DNA from: Apostichopus japonicus
Lineage: Eukaryota > Echinodermata > Holothuroidea > Aspidochirotida > Stichopodidae
NCBI RefSeq assembly: GCF_037975245.1
Contig: NC_092579.1
Location: forward strand, 29,971,666-30,035,665
Length of the DNA: 64,000 nt
Reading direction: 5' to 3'
Below, in pieces: positions 47,967 through 59,989 of the stretch. Each line of letters starts with the position of its first letter. Position 1 is the first letter of the stretch. The translations under genes and the position numbers were made by a program. The notes beneath the pieces were generated by a model. It was not told the DNA's origin. It saw only the letters and a list, made by a program, of their open reading frames with translations, and searched no databases.

Positions 47967-48429
47967 ATTCCCGCCTCCCTCCCCCGAGAGGGTGGTGGGA
48001 CACAGCCGGACGGAGGAGCGGTCGCTCGACTTGACTCATGACTCCGAGCTTCACACCAGATAGACAGAACCACCATCCACCAGAGAGCCATCGACTATGT
48101 CTATCGGTGAGTGTACCTATGTGTTTCCGTATGCGTTTGCGTACATAGTCTTCCACTTACGTTCTCACCTAAGTTGATCTAAGGGTAACAAGTGGCGGAC
48201 CGTAAATCTTTAGGCTCCTTGTTAGTGTAAGGGGTAGTTCCGCCTGCAGGGTCCAGGAGAGTGTCCCCCCTTCCCGCTGCGCCGGGGAGGGTTACACTCC
48301 CCCCTGCTAAGAAGGCGTCAGTGAATTTTTTGTTAGGGGTTCACTTTGGGAAGTTAACTCGACGGGGGTCGTTGGGGGTGGCCAGACCTTGCCACCCCCA
48401 CTCCCGTGTCCGTGAGGCCACTCTTTAGG
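47967..48429 (+). other. DIRS 3' untranslated region
   Basis: GC-rich, non-coding sequence between the internal complementary region and the right terminal repeat. It contains C- and G-run inverted segments near 48250-48410 that could fold. Confidence 0.6.
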
Positions 48430-48561
48430 AATGGTCTCATGAGAAAGGAGGAGGGACCGGAAGGGGGGTCCGGTCATAGAGGGCGCACAGTGTTATTTAT
48501 TTACCAGGACTTTATAGGCACGGTAGAATGAGGTGCTAAGGTTGTGAGGAGACAGGTAAGC
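48430..48561 (-). repeat. DIRS right inverted terminal repeat
   Basis: Inverted partner of 42077-42210. The terminal 39 bp beyond it (48562-48600) are specific to the right end and are mirrored at 47914-47952. Confidence 0.93.
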
Positions 48562-48600
48562 TCGTCACTCGTAAATATCCAAACCAGTAAGTTTTGGAAT

Positions 48601-49383
48601 TTACATTGGAAAAGCACTTTTATATATGGTTCATCATTGTTTATACAACTACAATCATGGCAATCTAATGTTTTACAAATATCTAAGTAAAATCACAACT
48701 TCAGTAGCAGTATCTCGAGGCCAGCCAATTTGACGAAGTTCAGATTTACCATTTAAAAATTCATAAAATATAGTATTTTCCCATGTGACCTAATTAATAT
48801 GATCTGAGCAACCAATAGTGAGGCATATAGCAGGGCTCTAAGCCAGGTTCACTTGTCCAAAATCAAGTCCAAGTCAACATGTCCTGAGTCCAAGCCATGT
48901 CAGAATCAGAGTAAAGGCCGGGACAAGAATATCAGAGTCGAGAATCCAGTTGAAACATAATTTTGATTTTTGTTGATCACACCAACTTGGCTGGCCTGGA
49001 TGTATTGCCATTGCTAATGTTGTTTGTGATTGTACTTAAATATTTGCAATATTGGATTGCCATTGTGTTATCGATAAGGCATGATAAGTATGGACAGTTT
49101 GTCAACTGCTTGTGACAATTAGGATTCAAAGACATTTTAAAACTCTTGGCATAGAAGTGTTAATGAAGCAGTCTATGAGTCATGTATTACAAGTTTTCCC
49201 TGTCATATTGTATCGGAGGGGCAGAAGAGAGTAAAGGAGGCTATTGGGGAATGGTGGGTACGGGTGTGGAGGAGGGGTAGGGAAAGATTAAACTTTGGAA
49301 CAGGAGGACTCCCAGAAAAGTTGTCCATAGCTGTTTAAAACTATGAATGCATCATTATAACCTCAAACCTTGTTTATTTTCAG
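48601..49383. other. Right flank of DIRS
   Basis: No gene or repeat recognised between the DIRS right end and the first exon-like segment of the SET-domain relic. Confidence 0.5.
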
Positions 49384-52300
49384 TGTGATAATCACCATGC
49401 AAAGCTCAAAGATCATCATTCAAGGGACTCGTGCGAAGAGACCAGCAAGAAAGTTAAAATCCTAGATTAGAGGTGAGAGGTTTGATCAGACATAGTGAAG
49501 TCTGCATGTTTTTGTGTGATTATGTGTGTGTGTATGTCTTATAATGGAATCTTGGGTTATATAGTTAAATGAGCCAATATGCCATGTTATGTTGGATTGT
49601 TGGTACTCATACCATAAATTAATTATGAATTAAGTTTTCAATATATACACAACTATAAAGTAGGTAAAATTTCATCAAGCATGGAATGTGCTGCTGTACA
49701 ACATAAATTGACCTTACCAAAATTTGAAAACTTTATTATAACTCAAACATAAAATGTAAAAACTAATTTTATGGACCAATACAAGATTTCTACATGCCAA
49801 TAATTGGGTGAATGTTTTGTTACATTTCATAAAGTTGTATTTGTGTTGTGTGGATCATTCCATTCTAATGCCAATTAGTCCAAAAACATATCATGACTGT
49901 TACATTTAATAATTGTGGTTTTTTTACCAGATTTTCTTGGTTGATTACTGTAGGTGTTTACATGTACTAGTGAGAAATTATCATATTGGAGAATATTTTA
50001 CCATTTTGTTAAATTTGCTAAACTAGAATGTTAATTCCTGTATGGCTATAACATTATTTAATTTTTTCCATTTGGATTGAACTCATGTAAATATGATTAT
50101 TATCATTACTTTATCAACAATGCAGATTTGAATAATTTGCACTTTTTAGTAAAAGTTAATTAATAACAACTTTTGTGGCTAATAGCTCATTTTTAGCAAG
50201 GAAGTCATTTCTATTGGTGGTTGATCATATGCAAACTCATCCCTTACTAATTTAATTATGTGATTAATTGTTGGTAAACAATGAAAAGTTCACACTAACT
50301 ATCATTTCATGCGAAGTAATGATCAGTAGTGCAAGCAAGCCATGATATTTCTACTGGTCTAGGTTGTCATTACATATTTTTCTTTTATATAGACAAAATG
50401 ATTGATGCCAAAGATATAAACACAGTAGTTATGATGCTGAAGAAGGAGAATACACCATACATCAGTGAGTTGTATTGTCTTGAAACAATTGACTGGCTCC
50501 TTGTTAATTACTTCCCATACTGGAGGCAACTAAAATTTATGCAATGAAGTTGGTGTCTGGGTGTGTATGTGACAATGAGCTTGTGAACAAAATATCTCTA
50601 CAAAATGCATACTAGAGTGATACCATACTTGGTTAATAAGTTGGGAAGTTGGTGATCCCTATTGTTTTGGTGCACAACTCATGAATATTAGTGATTGGGC
50701 TTGGTTTACTGAGGCCTATAACAAATAGCTTTGGCCATGTTAGTTTGCGTTTCCAATTTTTAGTGCTAATCTATTGGTATCTCAGTATCTGCCTTCTACT
50801 TTAATCTTGTCCCACTAAACATCTATAACATGAGAAGGTGTGATAGGGAGGGGGGGGGGGTGGATTGGATAACATGGGAGTGAGGAGGGAAGGTAAAAAG
50901 GGTGGACCATTGCACTTTTCCCCAAAACCTTCAGTTTTGTTTCTCTGATTCACTTTGTGCAGATACCATAATTTCAGAGCCAAACACATGGCTAAATCTG
51001 GGAAATAAGCTATGGACACCCCTCCCCTCAGACCCCTGCCCCTTATTCAGACATCAAGGCTCTATGCAGCTATTTGTGTGATCCAAAGAAAATATCATGA
51101 TGTACTTGTTAAGTGAGAAGATTCAAATTTGGCCACCCCACTTTCCAAACCCACTGCTGATGCCGTCATGAGGTGATCCAAAAAACTTTCATTCATGAAA
51201 CTACACAAAATCTATAAACATTAATTATTCCTTAACAATTACCAGCAAGAGTCTAATCATGGATAGTACCATATTGACTTTTAAGTCTAGCTAGTTTTCC
51301 TTGTTGAAAACAATTCTCCTCTCCTTATGACCCTCCCAGTTTAGTAGGGCAGCTGAAAGGGCTGTCAGCTGGGGCAGGTCTCACCCAGAATGCCCAGGGC
51401 CACTAGGCAAGTGTCTATACAAAGATTACACAAGTGGATAAAATGCTCATTTTCCTGTTGTGATCCTAATGAAGAAAAAGATTGATGAATTCAAAATAAA
51501 ATTTACAAAAATTGAACCCCAAAATGACATGTTTGTTGGACAGTACGAATGCATATATTCCATTATATTTCAGTAACTAAACTGATTGAAAAAGAACCTT
51601 TTTTCCTCTCTGCATGCAAATTATTATTTTTGTTTTGTCTAAGGTTAACTTCTAGCTAGGCTGACTCCTACTGGCTCCTGCTCAACTTGCTCACCACATG
51701 GTAGAGCAAAGAAATACCATCATAAATGCATACAATTCAGCCATTACATCTTAAAAATGAAAATAGTGTTATTGAACTAAAATGTTACAAAATATCTTAC
51801 TTATATGATGAATATTAATTATCCTTCCTGAGTGGATGAGATTGCAAGTCTCAGCTCGACACATGGTCATTGTCATTGATGGAATGTGTACATGAGTACA
51901 GGTGATATTTGATATTAGAAAGGAGGTTTGAAAAGTTTGGTTTGTCCTATTGCTGTTGTCTATCAGGTGCCTGGATGACTCTGATGAATTAGCTGAGAGT
52001 ATTGATCTTAAAGGGGAGCATTGGTTTAATTCCTTTTAAGTTGCTGATGTGATTACAAGTCTCAGCTCATCACCTGATTGGTTGTTGGCATTGATGGCAT
52101 ATGTTCATGAGTTGCCAAGGCCTGTGCCATTTAAGTAAATTGTTCATGTGGAACATTGTCCTTATTTACAACTTTTTATATCTAAACAATGAAATTAAAA
52201 CTTCATTGTTACTTAAATCACATCAAATTTATGCATGTTGATGACCCACATTTGACCTTCATCACTTCTCAGCAATAAAGTACCTGTCTGAACATATGAT

Positions 52301-55300
52301 ATTCCACTCTAAATTTGCTGAACATGACATTTTGTCACTAATATCTGAGAGTTAATCCTAATATTTGAATATTCATAACAGCATCTGGCAATTTTTAAAA
52401 GTACACATTGGATAGATGTGAGGAGGCAAACTGTTAGGTATGTGGGAATTTGAAAGGATTTCTACTTGGGAGGCACACTGGTAGTGTGCAAACTGGTAGT
52501 GGGACAAAATGACCTGTTATCTTCTCAAACTGCCAAAATGTTGATGAATGAAAACATAGTATAGAAGCTTCTACTTCTTAAATGCATTTTCATATATTTT
52601 GATAATTACTTTCAAGAAAATGTAACAGTAATTTCAGTCCCATACAGAAACTAGAATTTCTTCACACATTTACTGTGCAAAAAATGTTTATATATTCAAA
52701 GCTAATTGTTAAGTGTACATTCCAGTTGGTTCATGGTGAGTCACTGTAGAGATCACAATTTTGTTTTGAAGTACTGATCAAGTTAGGTCTATAAACAATT
52801 ATCTCTACATTTGACAAATTTCACCATGATGTCTTTGTTGGTATTTCAACAAAACTAACAAGTTAGTTTTAAGCAAAGTTCTGCAAAAGTTTATCAGCTG
52901 CAAAACCTCACTTTAAACATACAGCCGGCTGTTGGCCAACAGGTACTGATAGAGTGCTGCAATATTTCTGTACCTTTAAAGTAGGGGGCTACCATGGACC
53001 ATGATATTTTCTAAACCAGCCCCTTACTATTAACCTCAAAATAACAAAATAAATAACTGAATGCAAATGAAAACTCCCATTTTATAAGGGTAAATTTCCA
53101 CTCCAACCTGTTTTTTATTATTTAACCAATAAACTCATTTGATTATAAATGAATTTGGATTCTACACTTGTGCAAAAGGAAATATCATCTGCCATTAGAT
53201 AATCACTAGTTATGGCTGGTACTTATAGTGGCTATCTTTGGTGTGGAAGCTATAAATAATCAAAAGTTGCTGTGAGTCTTAACTACTCTGTATTATACCT
53301 TGCCACTTGGATTTTTTTTTAACAAATATTCATTTTCAGAGCAACATGTCTCTGATACAAAATGGAAAAAAAAATCAAACAAACCATATTAAAGAATTCT
53401 TTCTTAAACTTTCTACCTATTATTAGATTAAACAGAAGTAATTATTTCTTAAGCAGCGACTTATGGGACATCATCCAGTTTTGCTTCTGCTTTAAACTTA
53501 CTGCTTTCAATGTCATTGCATGTGTATTGTTTTTATGATTTTAAATGTTTTGTGATGTTATCTCTCTTTTTTATGTAGTTTCATAATAAGATCACCCTAC
53601 ACCAGGACTGCCTCCATCATGTACAATCAGAGTGTGATAAGGAAGACTTTCAAGTGAGGTTCATCATTGATACCATTGGTAAGATGTAAAAAAAAAATCA
53701 TTTAATGCCTTTTTAGGATATTCTGTATGATAGTGCATCAAATTCAAGTGGAAATGATCCACAGCTTAAACTATAAAACTAACACTAAAAATTTCAACTT
53801 GAACGTTGGTCAAATTCCTTTTGCTGACATTGGAGTACAGTATGTTAAAGTAGTCTGTATTGGCCCTAAATTTTGGCATGCTTAAATTGCTAGAAGTTTT
53901 CAAAAAGCACTGACCTTGAGGTCTTTACTTTCCAAACTGTTCTCATATTCTAAATGAACACACAAGATGACTGAATGTCCCAGTGAGGTAAATTGATTTA
54001 GTTCCAATATGGAAAGTACTGCCATTTACTGTTGCTCAATGGAATACTATTATGAATACAAAGCAATTTTTCTTCCTGCCACTAGGATTGGGGTGGGGTG
54101 GGGGGATGAGGGGGTCATGCCCAGTGTCTCTCTCATTTTGTTTTGTCCTTTTTGTGAGTGGGGGGATGGGGGGTGTTCATTTAGAAGAGTTGGTCTTGAT
54201 AACATTACTGTTTCATTATAATGGTTGTACAGATGGAGGGATGGGGGTGAGCAGAAAGAAGGGAGATTATTTAAGAACAGAATCACTTGTAGAACACCAA
54301 CTGTGTATGGCCTTCTGTGATTGTTCCCAATCCGATATGGAACGCGGGAAGTGAGGCTGTCCAAGATTGAAGACATTGGACACAACATCAAAGAACTCTT
54401 CTATTTTCTTTCCCTGTATCAGAAAATCTTTTTCAATCCATTCCTTTTTTTACATCTTGACAGGAAGAGGAGTGTTTGCAACAAAGTAAATCAGGCAAGG
54501 TGATTTCTAGCTAGAGTATAGAGGAGAAATAATTTCTCCTGAGGAGGTATCCAAAATAGCTAGAACCAAGGAAGATGGCAACACCTTCTTGTACTTTTAT
54601 GAGAATGGTGGACTATAGAATGGTAAGTTAAAATGTTTGCTTCCCATATTATGGTCTGTAAATGTTTATTTTTCTTTGACTATTCACAACATTAAGGATA
54701 ACAATTTAAACTTTGAAACGCATATTTTGTTCTATAAATATTCACAAAATGGAGGGTTCGAATGTCACACTACTTGCTAATTTGTGAGTAGGATTTTATT
54801 ATTACCAGGAGAAAATGAAAGGCACTACTATTTTTCATGGCGTAGCCTAAATTCCCTGAGAATATTCGCTGCACATTTCTACAAATAAAACCTAGTCTAC
54901 TTTCCAAAGATTTGTCTGATGGAGCGAGATATCACCTTTGAATTACACTGATTTTTCACCAGAAGTGGACTTGAAGCAAACAAGGGTGATGTCAGAGTTA
55001 CGCACTGACAACAAATCGTTTTTTTTTTACTTTTCACAAACTACTGTATGTTTGCACCTTGGAATGAATAACTTGCAAATCAGGAATCATACTTGATGCT
55101 TGGGGTTGACTTTTGTGTGAAAAGAGACAACTTCAAATGTACATCAAAACATATGACTTGAATCAAATTCCTCCAGAATGTTACATTCATTTTCCTATTT
55201 AACCTGTCAAAAATTCATTTTGGCTTGTACTATCATATACAATGAGTGATCTGTCTATGTAGCTCTCTATACAGTGTGTCAACTTTTACAGTTGTTCAGT

Positions 55301-55577
55301 CCTGCTCCTTTGGTTTCATAGTCATTCTGAATTGTTTTTATAATCCACTTAAACTTTCAATTTGTTGCCCTCAGTATTGATGCTACAGACACAGCCTGCA
55401 TTGCAAAGATGGTAAATGATGAGATTGGCAGGGAGGCCAATTCTGTTATGAAGAAACAAATACTTGCAAATACTTGAAGGAAGAGTCTGTCTCTGTTTGT
55501 TTGCCCTAAAAGACATAAAACATGGTCAAGAACTTCGGTACGACTATGGGCAAACAGATTTACTGTGGTGAAAGATG
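49384..55577 (+). pseudogene. Decayed SET-domain methyltransferase gene (5 exon relics)
   Basis: Exon-like blocks with GT-AG borders are 49384-49472 (ATG at 49397, then a TAG), 50393-50464 (AKDINTVVMMLKKENTPYI), 53579-53678 (ending VRFIIDTIG), 54464-54622 and 55375-55577. Joined, they give the order of a SET lysine methyltransferase of the KMT5A/SETD8-like type. Exon 4 encodes GRGVFATK and LEYRGEIISPEE, then FLYFYENGG. Exon 5 encodes IDAT, MVND (in place of NHS) and CLFALKDIKHGQELRYDYG. Breaks are TAA at 54487-54489, TAG at 54508-54510, a missing base before the exon 4 donor, a tandem CAAATACTTG duplication that shifts frame at about 55460, and TGA in the tail. The exon 2/3 phases also disagree. 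It looks dead, though splice sites survive. The subfamily is an inference. Confidence 0.75.
53906..54927 (+). repeat. Segmental duplication, copy A
   Basis: About 1.0 kb matching 56487-57531 in direct orientation. It starts at TCTTTACTTTCCAAACT and runs through the SET exon and its intron to TACAAATAAAA and AGATTTGTC. Differences are scattered substitutions and small indels. Confidence 0.85.
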
Positions 55578-56486
55578 GTAAGAAAGAAATTGCAAGGCAT
55601 GAGTAAATATTTACTTAATAGTTAAACTTTAATAGGGTATGGAGAAATATGTTTAAGATAAATTCCAGTATACCCAGTATCTGAAGGAGATCGTTCACTG
55701 AATACCACCTGGCTGAGGATTCTGTTTGTTACAAAAATCTTGGACATTCCTCCAAACAACATGAATCTTTATTCATATAAGAGATGCAGGATTTGCACAA
55801 AATTGCTATGCCATGGTGATCAGTTTCTTACAGAACAAATCATGAGGGTGGGATGCAGGACATACATGAATGTATGAAGGAGTGAGCCCTTCTGGCTATC
55901 TGCTTAGCTGCTTCACTTTACTTTGGCAAATCTGCCTTAAAACATCGAAAAGACCGTTTAGCTCAGAACGATAAGATAACTATTGAGAAATGTACAAGAC
56001 CCTAGGAATGAATATAAACATCAAGTATGGAGAGTGGGGGGGGGGGGGGGGTACTCTGAGCAAAGATGTGTTCAGCTTTGTGTAAAGAAGGAAGGTGTAC
56101 TCTGTGTACACTGAAGCAGCTGAAACTATGGTCTTAACAAGACTAAGTATGATAGAGGGTTTTAACCTTTCGCAGGGCTTCAAAGATATCTCTAACTTTT
56201 TCAACCTCTTACTGTAGTAAGTGTTTCCTGAAGAAAGACCACCATTAGAAATCAATTAGCAAGGTAACAGAGAAAAGTATTTTAGTAAAATAAATAGAAC
56301 TTGACAAGAAATGTTCTTATTGATTGTGGGATTCAAATGTTGGAAAAGTTGGGGCAATAACATACCTGAATGATAAACCCTAAACAAGAGCTTACAGTAA
56401 CCACTTGAAAGTATTCTACAGAATGTAGTTTTGGCTTTCAAAGTGTAATTGATCAAGCATTAGCTTACATACTACATAGGAAAGGC

Positions 56487-57531
56487 CAACTGGAAATCTT
56501 TACTTTCCAAACTATTCCTCATATATTCTACATGAACACATAAATTGATTGAATGTCCAATTGAGGTAAATTTATCAAGTTTAAAAAAGGAAAGTACCTC
56601 CATTTATTGTTGCTCAATGGAGTACTATTATCAAGACAATCCAATTTTCCGTCCTGCCACCCGTGGGGAGGGGTGGGGGTGAGGGTGATTGGATCATGCC
56701 CAGTGTCTGTCTCATATTTTGTAATATGTATAGTACCAGGGTAATGCAGAGTACTGTTGAAACAGCTTTATGGAACTTTATGACACTTTCCTTTTCTGGG
56801 GAAGGGGGGTGAGTTGGTCTTGATAACATTACTGTTTCATTATAATGGTTGTACAGATGGAGGGATGGTGTTGAGCAGAAAGAAGGGAGATTATTTAAGA
56901 ACAGAATCATTTGCAGAACACAAACTGTGTATGGTATTCTGTGATTGTTCCCAATCCGATATGGTATGGAGGAGTGAGGCTGTCCAAGGTTGAAGACATT
57001 GAATGCAACATCAAAGAATTCTTCTATTTTCTTTCCCTGTTCAACCCATTTCTTTTTTAAGGTCTTGACAGGAAGGGAAGTGTTTGCAACAAAGGAAATC
57101 AGGCAAGGTGATTTCTAGCTAGAATAAAGAGGAGAAATCATTTCTCCTGAGGAGGCATCCAATAGAGCTAGAACCAAGAAAGCTGGCAACACCGCCATGT
57201 ACTTGTATGAGAATGGTGGAATTATAGAATGGTAAGTTAAAATGTTTGCTTCCCATTTTATGGTCTGTATATGTTTAATTTGTTTAATGACTATTCACAA
57301 CATCAAAGATAACAATTTAAAATATGCATATTTTTTTGCTATAAATATTCACAACATATAGGGTTCAAATTTTGACTATATCAATCACTAATTTGTGAGA
57401 AGGATGTTATTATTGCCAGGAGAAAATGAAAGGCACTAGTAATTTTTGGGGAGTAACCTAACTTACCCTAGAATTTTAGGTACACATTTCTACAAATAAA
57501 AGTCTCCTTTCAGAAGATTTGTCAGATGGAG
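56487..57531 (+). repeat. Segmental duplication, copy B
   Basis: Direct copy of 53906-54927 about 2.58 kb downstream, containing a second version of the first SET exon. The C-terminal SET exon (55375-55577) lies between the two copies and was not duplicated. Confidence 0.85.
57072..57231 (+). pseudogene. Second copy of the SET core exon
   Basis: Same exon as 54464-54622, with intact AG and GT borders. It lacks the TAA of copy A (reads FATKEIRQGDF) but shares the TAG (57116-57118) and adds TAA at 57125-57127. Its donor-side phase is the one that fits the next SET exon, whereas copy A has lost a base. The shared TAG implies the gene was already broken before the duplication. Confidence 0.75.
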
Positions 57532-59900
57532 GGAGAGGGGGGGGGGGAGGACTCAGGGTAGCATGACCAGAGGTTGATATTTAATGTTTTGAAGAATGTG
57601 GAAGAGAGGGAGGAACTTTTTTTCTGGAGGTAGGGAGTGGAGTGGCTGGCACAAAGCAATCCACTAAGTTAAGTGCAGAAAATCTAGCCTAAACATTTGT
57701 TTAGAAGAAAAAACAATTTTTTTATGAAAAACAAAACAAATGCATAGCCATGCTTACAAGTTTTACATGTAGTCACCTGTAAGTGGATCGTGGGAGCTAA
57801 GAATAATAAATTGGGAAGAGGGGAGGACTGGGGAGAGAGGGATGGGTGTTTATAAGGTAGGGACAATGTAGGGAGAATTTGTGGAAATTATTAAAAATAT
57901 GAACACTTTTGAACTGTTCTAGACCTACCAGGAATTTGGACCCTAAACAAAGACCCAGAGAATTATAAAACTTATAATTTAAAGCAATGTTTATAATATC
58001 ACCTTTCATGGGATTAATTGTAAGGTACATAACCTTGAGAATCTGTAAGATAAAATATATACTTTACCGCAAAATAGCTAAAACTACTTGCTACTAAACT
58101 TTAAGAGTCTTGCTAAACTGTGAGGTTTGTGGTACAAATTGTAATGGAAGTTGTCAATACTTGGTAAACTATTTACAAGCTAATAGTGGCCAAACATGAT
58201 GTGGTAGGAATTAGAAAATATGCAATGAAATATAAGCAAGATTTGTGTACAGAAATAAATGAATTTATAACAACCTTCTAGAACATCTGCTTAACCACCA
58301 AATCTGCTAGAAATTAAATAATGGTCACTAATGCTCTTTGCTTCATTCCTCAAATAATTTTTCTGTTGCACAAAACGTTTAGAACCATTTATTGTGAATA
58401 ATCTTTCTCTTCTCAAAACAATAAATAAAAGATGTAACTGTAAGTAAATGATAACAAAGGAATATATTTCTCAAGTTTATTTTCCTTTAATAATGTTGAA
58501 ATCAAATATTACAAAACGATATAATGCATTGTATGAAATATTACAAATTTTTGTCCCTGGCACCGAATGTTCCTATTTTCACCCATCAATCCTCGTCTAC
58601 CCCCTCCCCACCCCCACTCACTATTCACTCATCTAGTAACCTTTGTTATCTACATAAACAGATTAAGAGGGAAATATTCTAAATATGTTGCATGATTGGA
58701 TAAACTTGGAAGTAAATAGTTAAAAGCCCATCTCTGTGATTTCTTCCTAAAAAAAAAGAACTATTTCACACATTTTTGTAGAAAAATAATTATTAAAAAG
58801 TTTACTTTTGATAATAATAACATGGGATTGCAAAATAATATATATCTGGAAGTTAAGATTTCCCTCAACCACATAAAAATGACAGAAATGTACCAAAAAA
58901 ACCCCCCAAAATCTTGCTATTGTTTGAGATCTTGAACATAACATACATCATATTGCATCTTGCTCATATCCAGATGTTTAAAGGAGCATTTGGAGGAAAA
59001 GTTCAATTTTTTTTTAGGCCCTGTCAAGATACTAAAATCCCATGCAACTGAAGGCCATTAATTTCACTTAGACAACTTTAACCTCAAATAATGTATTCCA
59101 AGTGGAACAATTTCAAACATGATCCATATGATTTCTGTGCTTAAAATATGAAAAGTATCTGAGTGTTAAATATTGAAGATTAATGGATTTGTTAACCACT
59201 TTAACCACTGTCGGCTTGATTAAATTTACAATTAAACGCATAAAGCTTCTGTAATTGCTCCAAGAAAGTTGTTGTTTTTGGTTGAAAGCAATTTATTCCT
59301 TTCCTGTTGTAAGTCGTATTCATATAGGGTAAAATGAATTGGTTTGTTTACGAGGTAAATACCCCCACCCCAATACAGAAATCATTGATACAAATATGTA
59401 GCTAACCTGTTGCATTATTGTTCAGCATTATTCATGGCTTTAGAACTCATTTGTATACATTTCCTCCAGTTCTGCTTGTGTTAATTCTTGTTAAGAATGA
59501 AACTTCATGTCTTCTTATGGCATATATACATTTTTGTTTCGTGCGCAGTTTTTATCAAGTTTTTTAGAAACACACTTAGAAGGAAGTGAAAATACAAGGA
59601 ACTCTTTTTCTGATACAACAAACTTGTTCCCATTGAAGAACAGAAAGTAAAACACAAAGTGTGTAATGTAGTCTAAGAGGTAAAAAATACTAACTTTGTA
59701 ACACAAAAGAAGAAAAAAACTTTATGAATGTTGGTCCGTCAAATGTAATACAAACTATTCCTGTGTAAATAAAAAATATCTACAATGGCAGAAAAGGAGA
59801 CAAAAGTCCTCCAAGCAATTCTGGGATACATATAAATATTGCAAAATTATGATGAGATATCAGAAATGAAAAAGTTATCATGTGTGACACATTGATTTTT
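57532..59900. other. Gene-free AT-rich stretch
   Basis: No second C-terminal SET exon or other gene is recognised downstream of duplication copy B. Confidence 0.55.
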
Positions 59901-59926
59901 GGTTCCTTGCTGAAAGCAAAGGAACC
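59899..59926. repeat. Short hairpin at the head of the 399-bp repeat
   Basis: GGTTCCTTGCTG and GCAAAGGAACC pair across AAA. The GCAAGGAACC arm recurs at about 62838, on the far side of the repeat block, suggesting these are its borders. Confidence 0.5.
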
Positions 59927-59941
59927 TATGTATTCAGGTTG

Positions 59942-59942
<1 letters not shown>

Positions 59943-59982
<40 letters not shown>
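59943..59982. repeat. (GT)n microsatellite
   Basis: About twenty GT repeats immediately before the 399-bp tandem array. Confidence 0.95.
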
Positions 59983-59983
<1 letters not shown>

Positions 59984-59989
59984 CGCTTA

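Larger units (their letters stand above)
42061..48600 (+). mobile_element. Full-length DIRS-type tyrosine-recombinase retrotransposon
   Basis: The 6540-bp element has the diagnostic DIRS architecture: inverted terminal repeats rather than direct LTRs, a gag-like frame, reverse transcriptase/RNase H and a tyrosine recombinase in place of a DDE integrase. It also has an internal complementary region (47868-47966) equal to the complement of the joined element ends. The ends are fixed by that region: base 42061 pairs with 47913 and base 48600 with 47914, so the outer ends abut exactly. No target duplication is seen, as expected for recombinase-mediated insertion of a circle. The element is much more GC-rich than its surroundings. 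Structural parts look young, but one coding frameshift is likely. Confidence 0.97.

Noticed and set aside
56041-56055. Long G runs here and elsewhere as functional quadruplexes
   Set aside because: Single homopolymer G runs are scattered all over the window with no consistent position relative to genes, so I do not call function.
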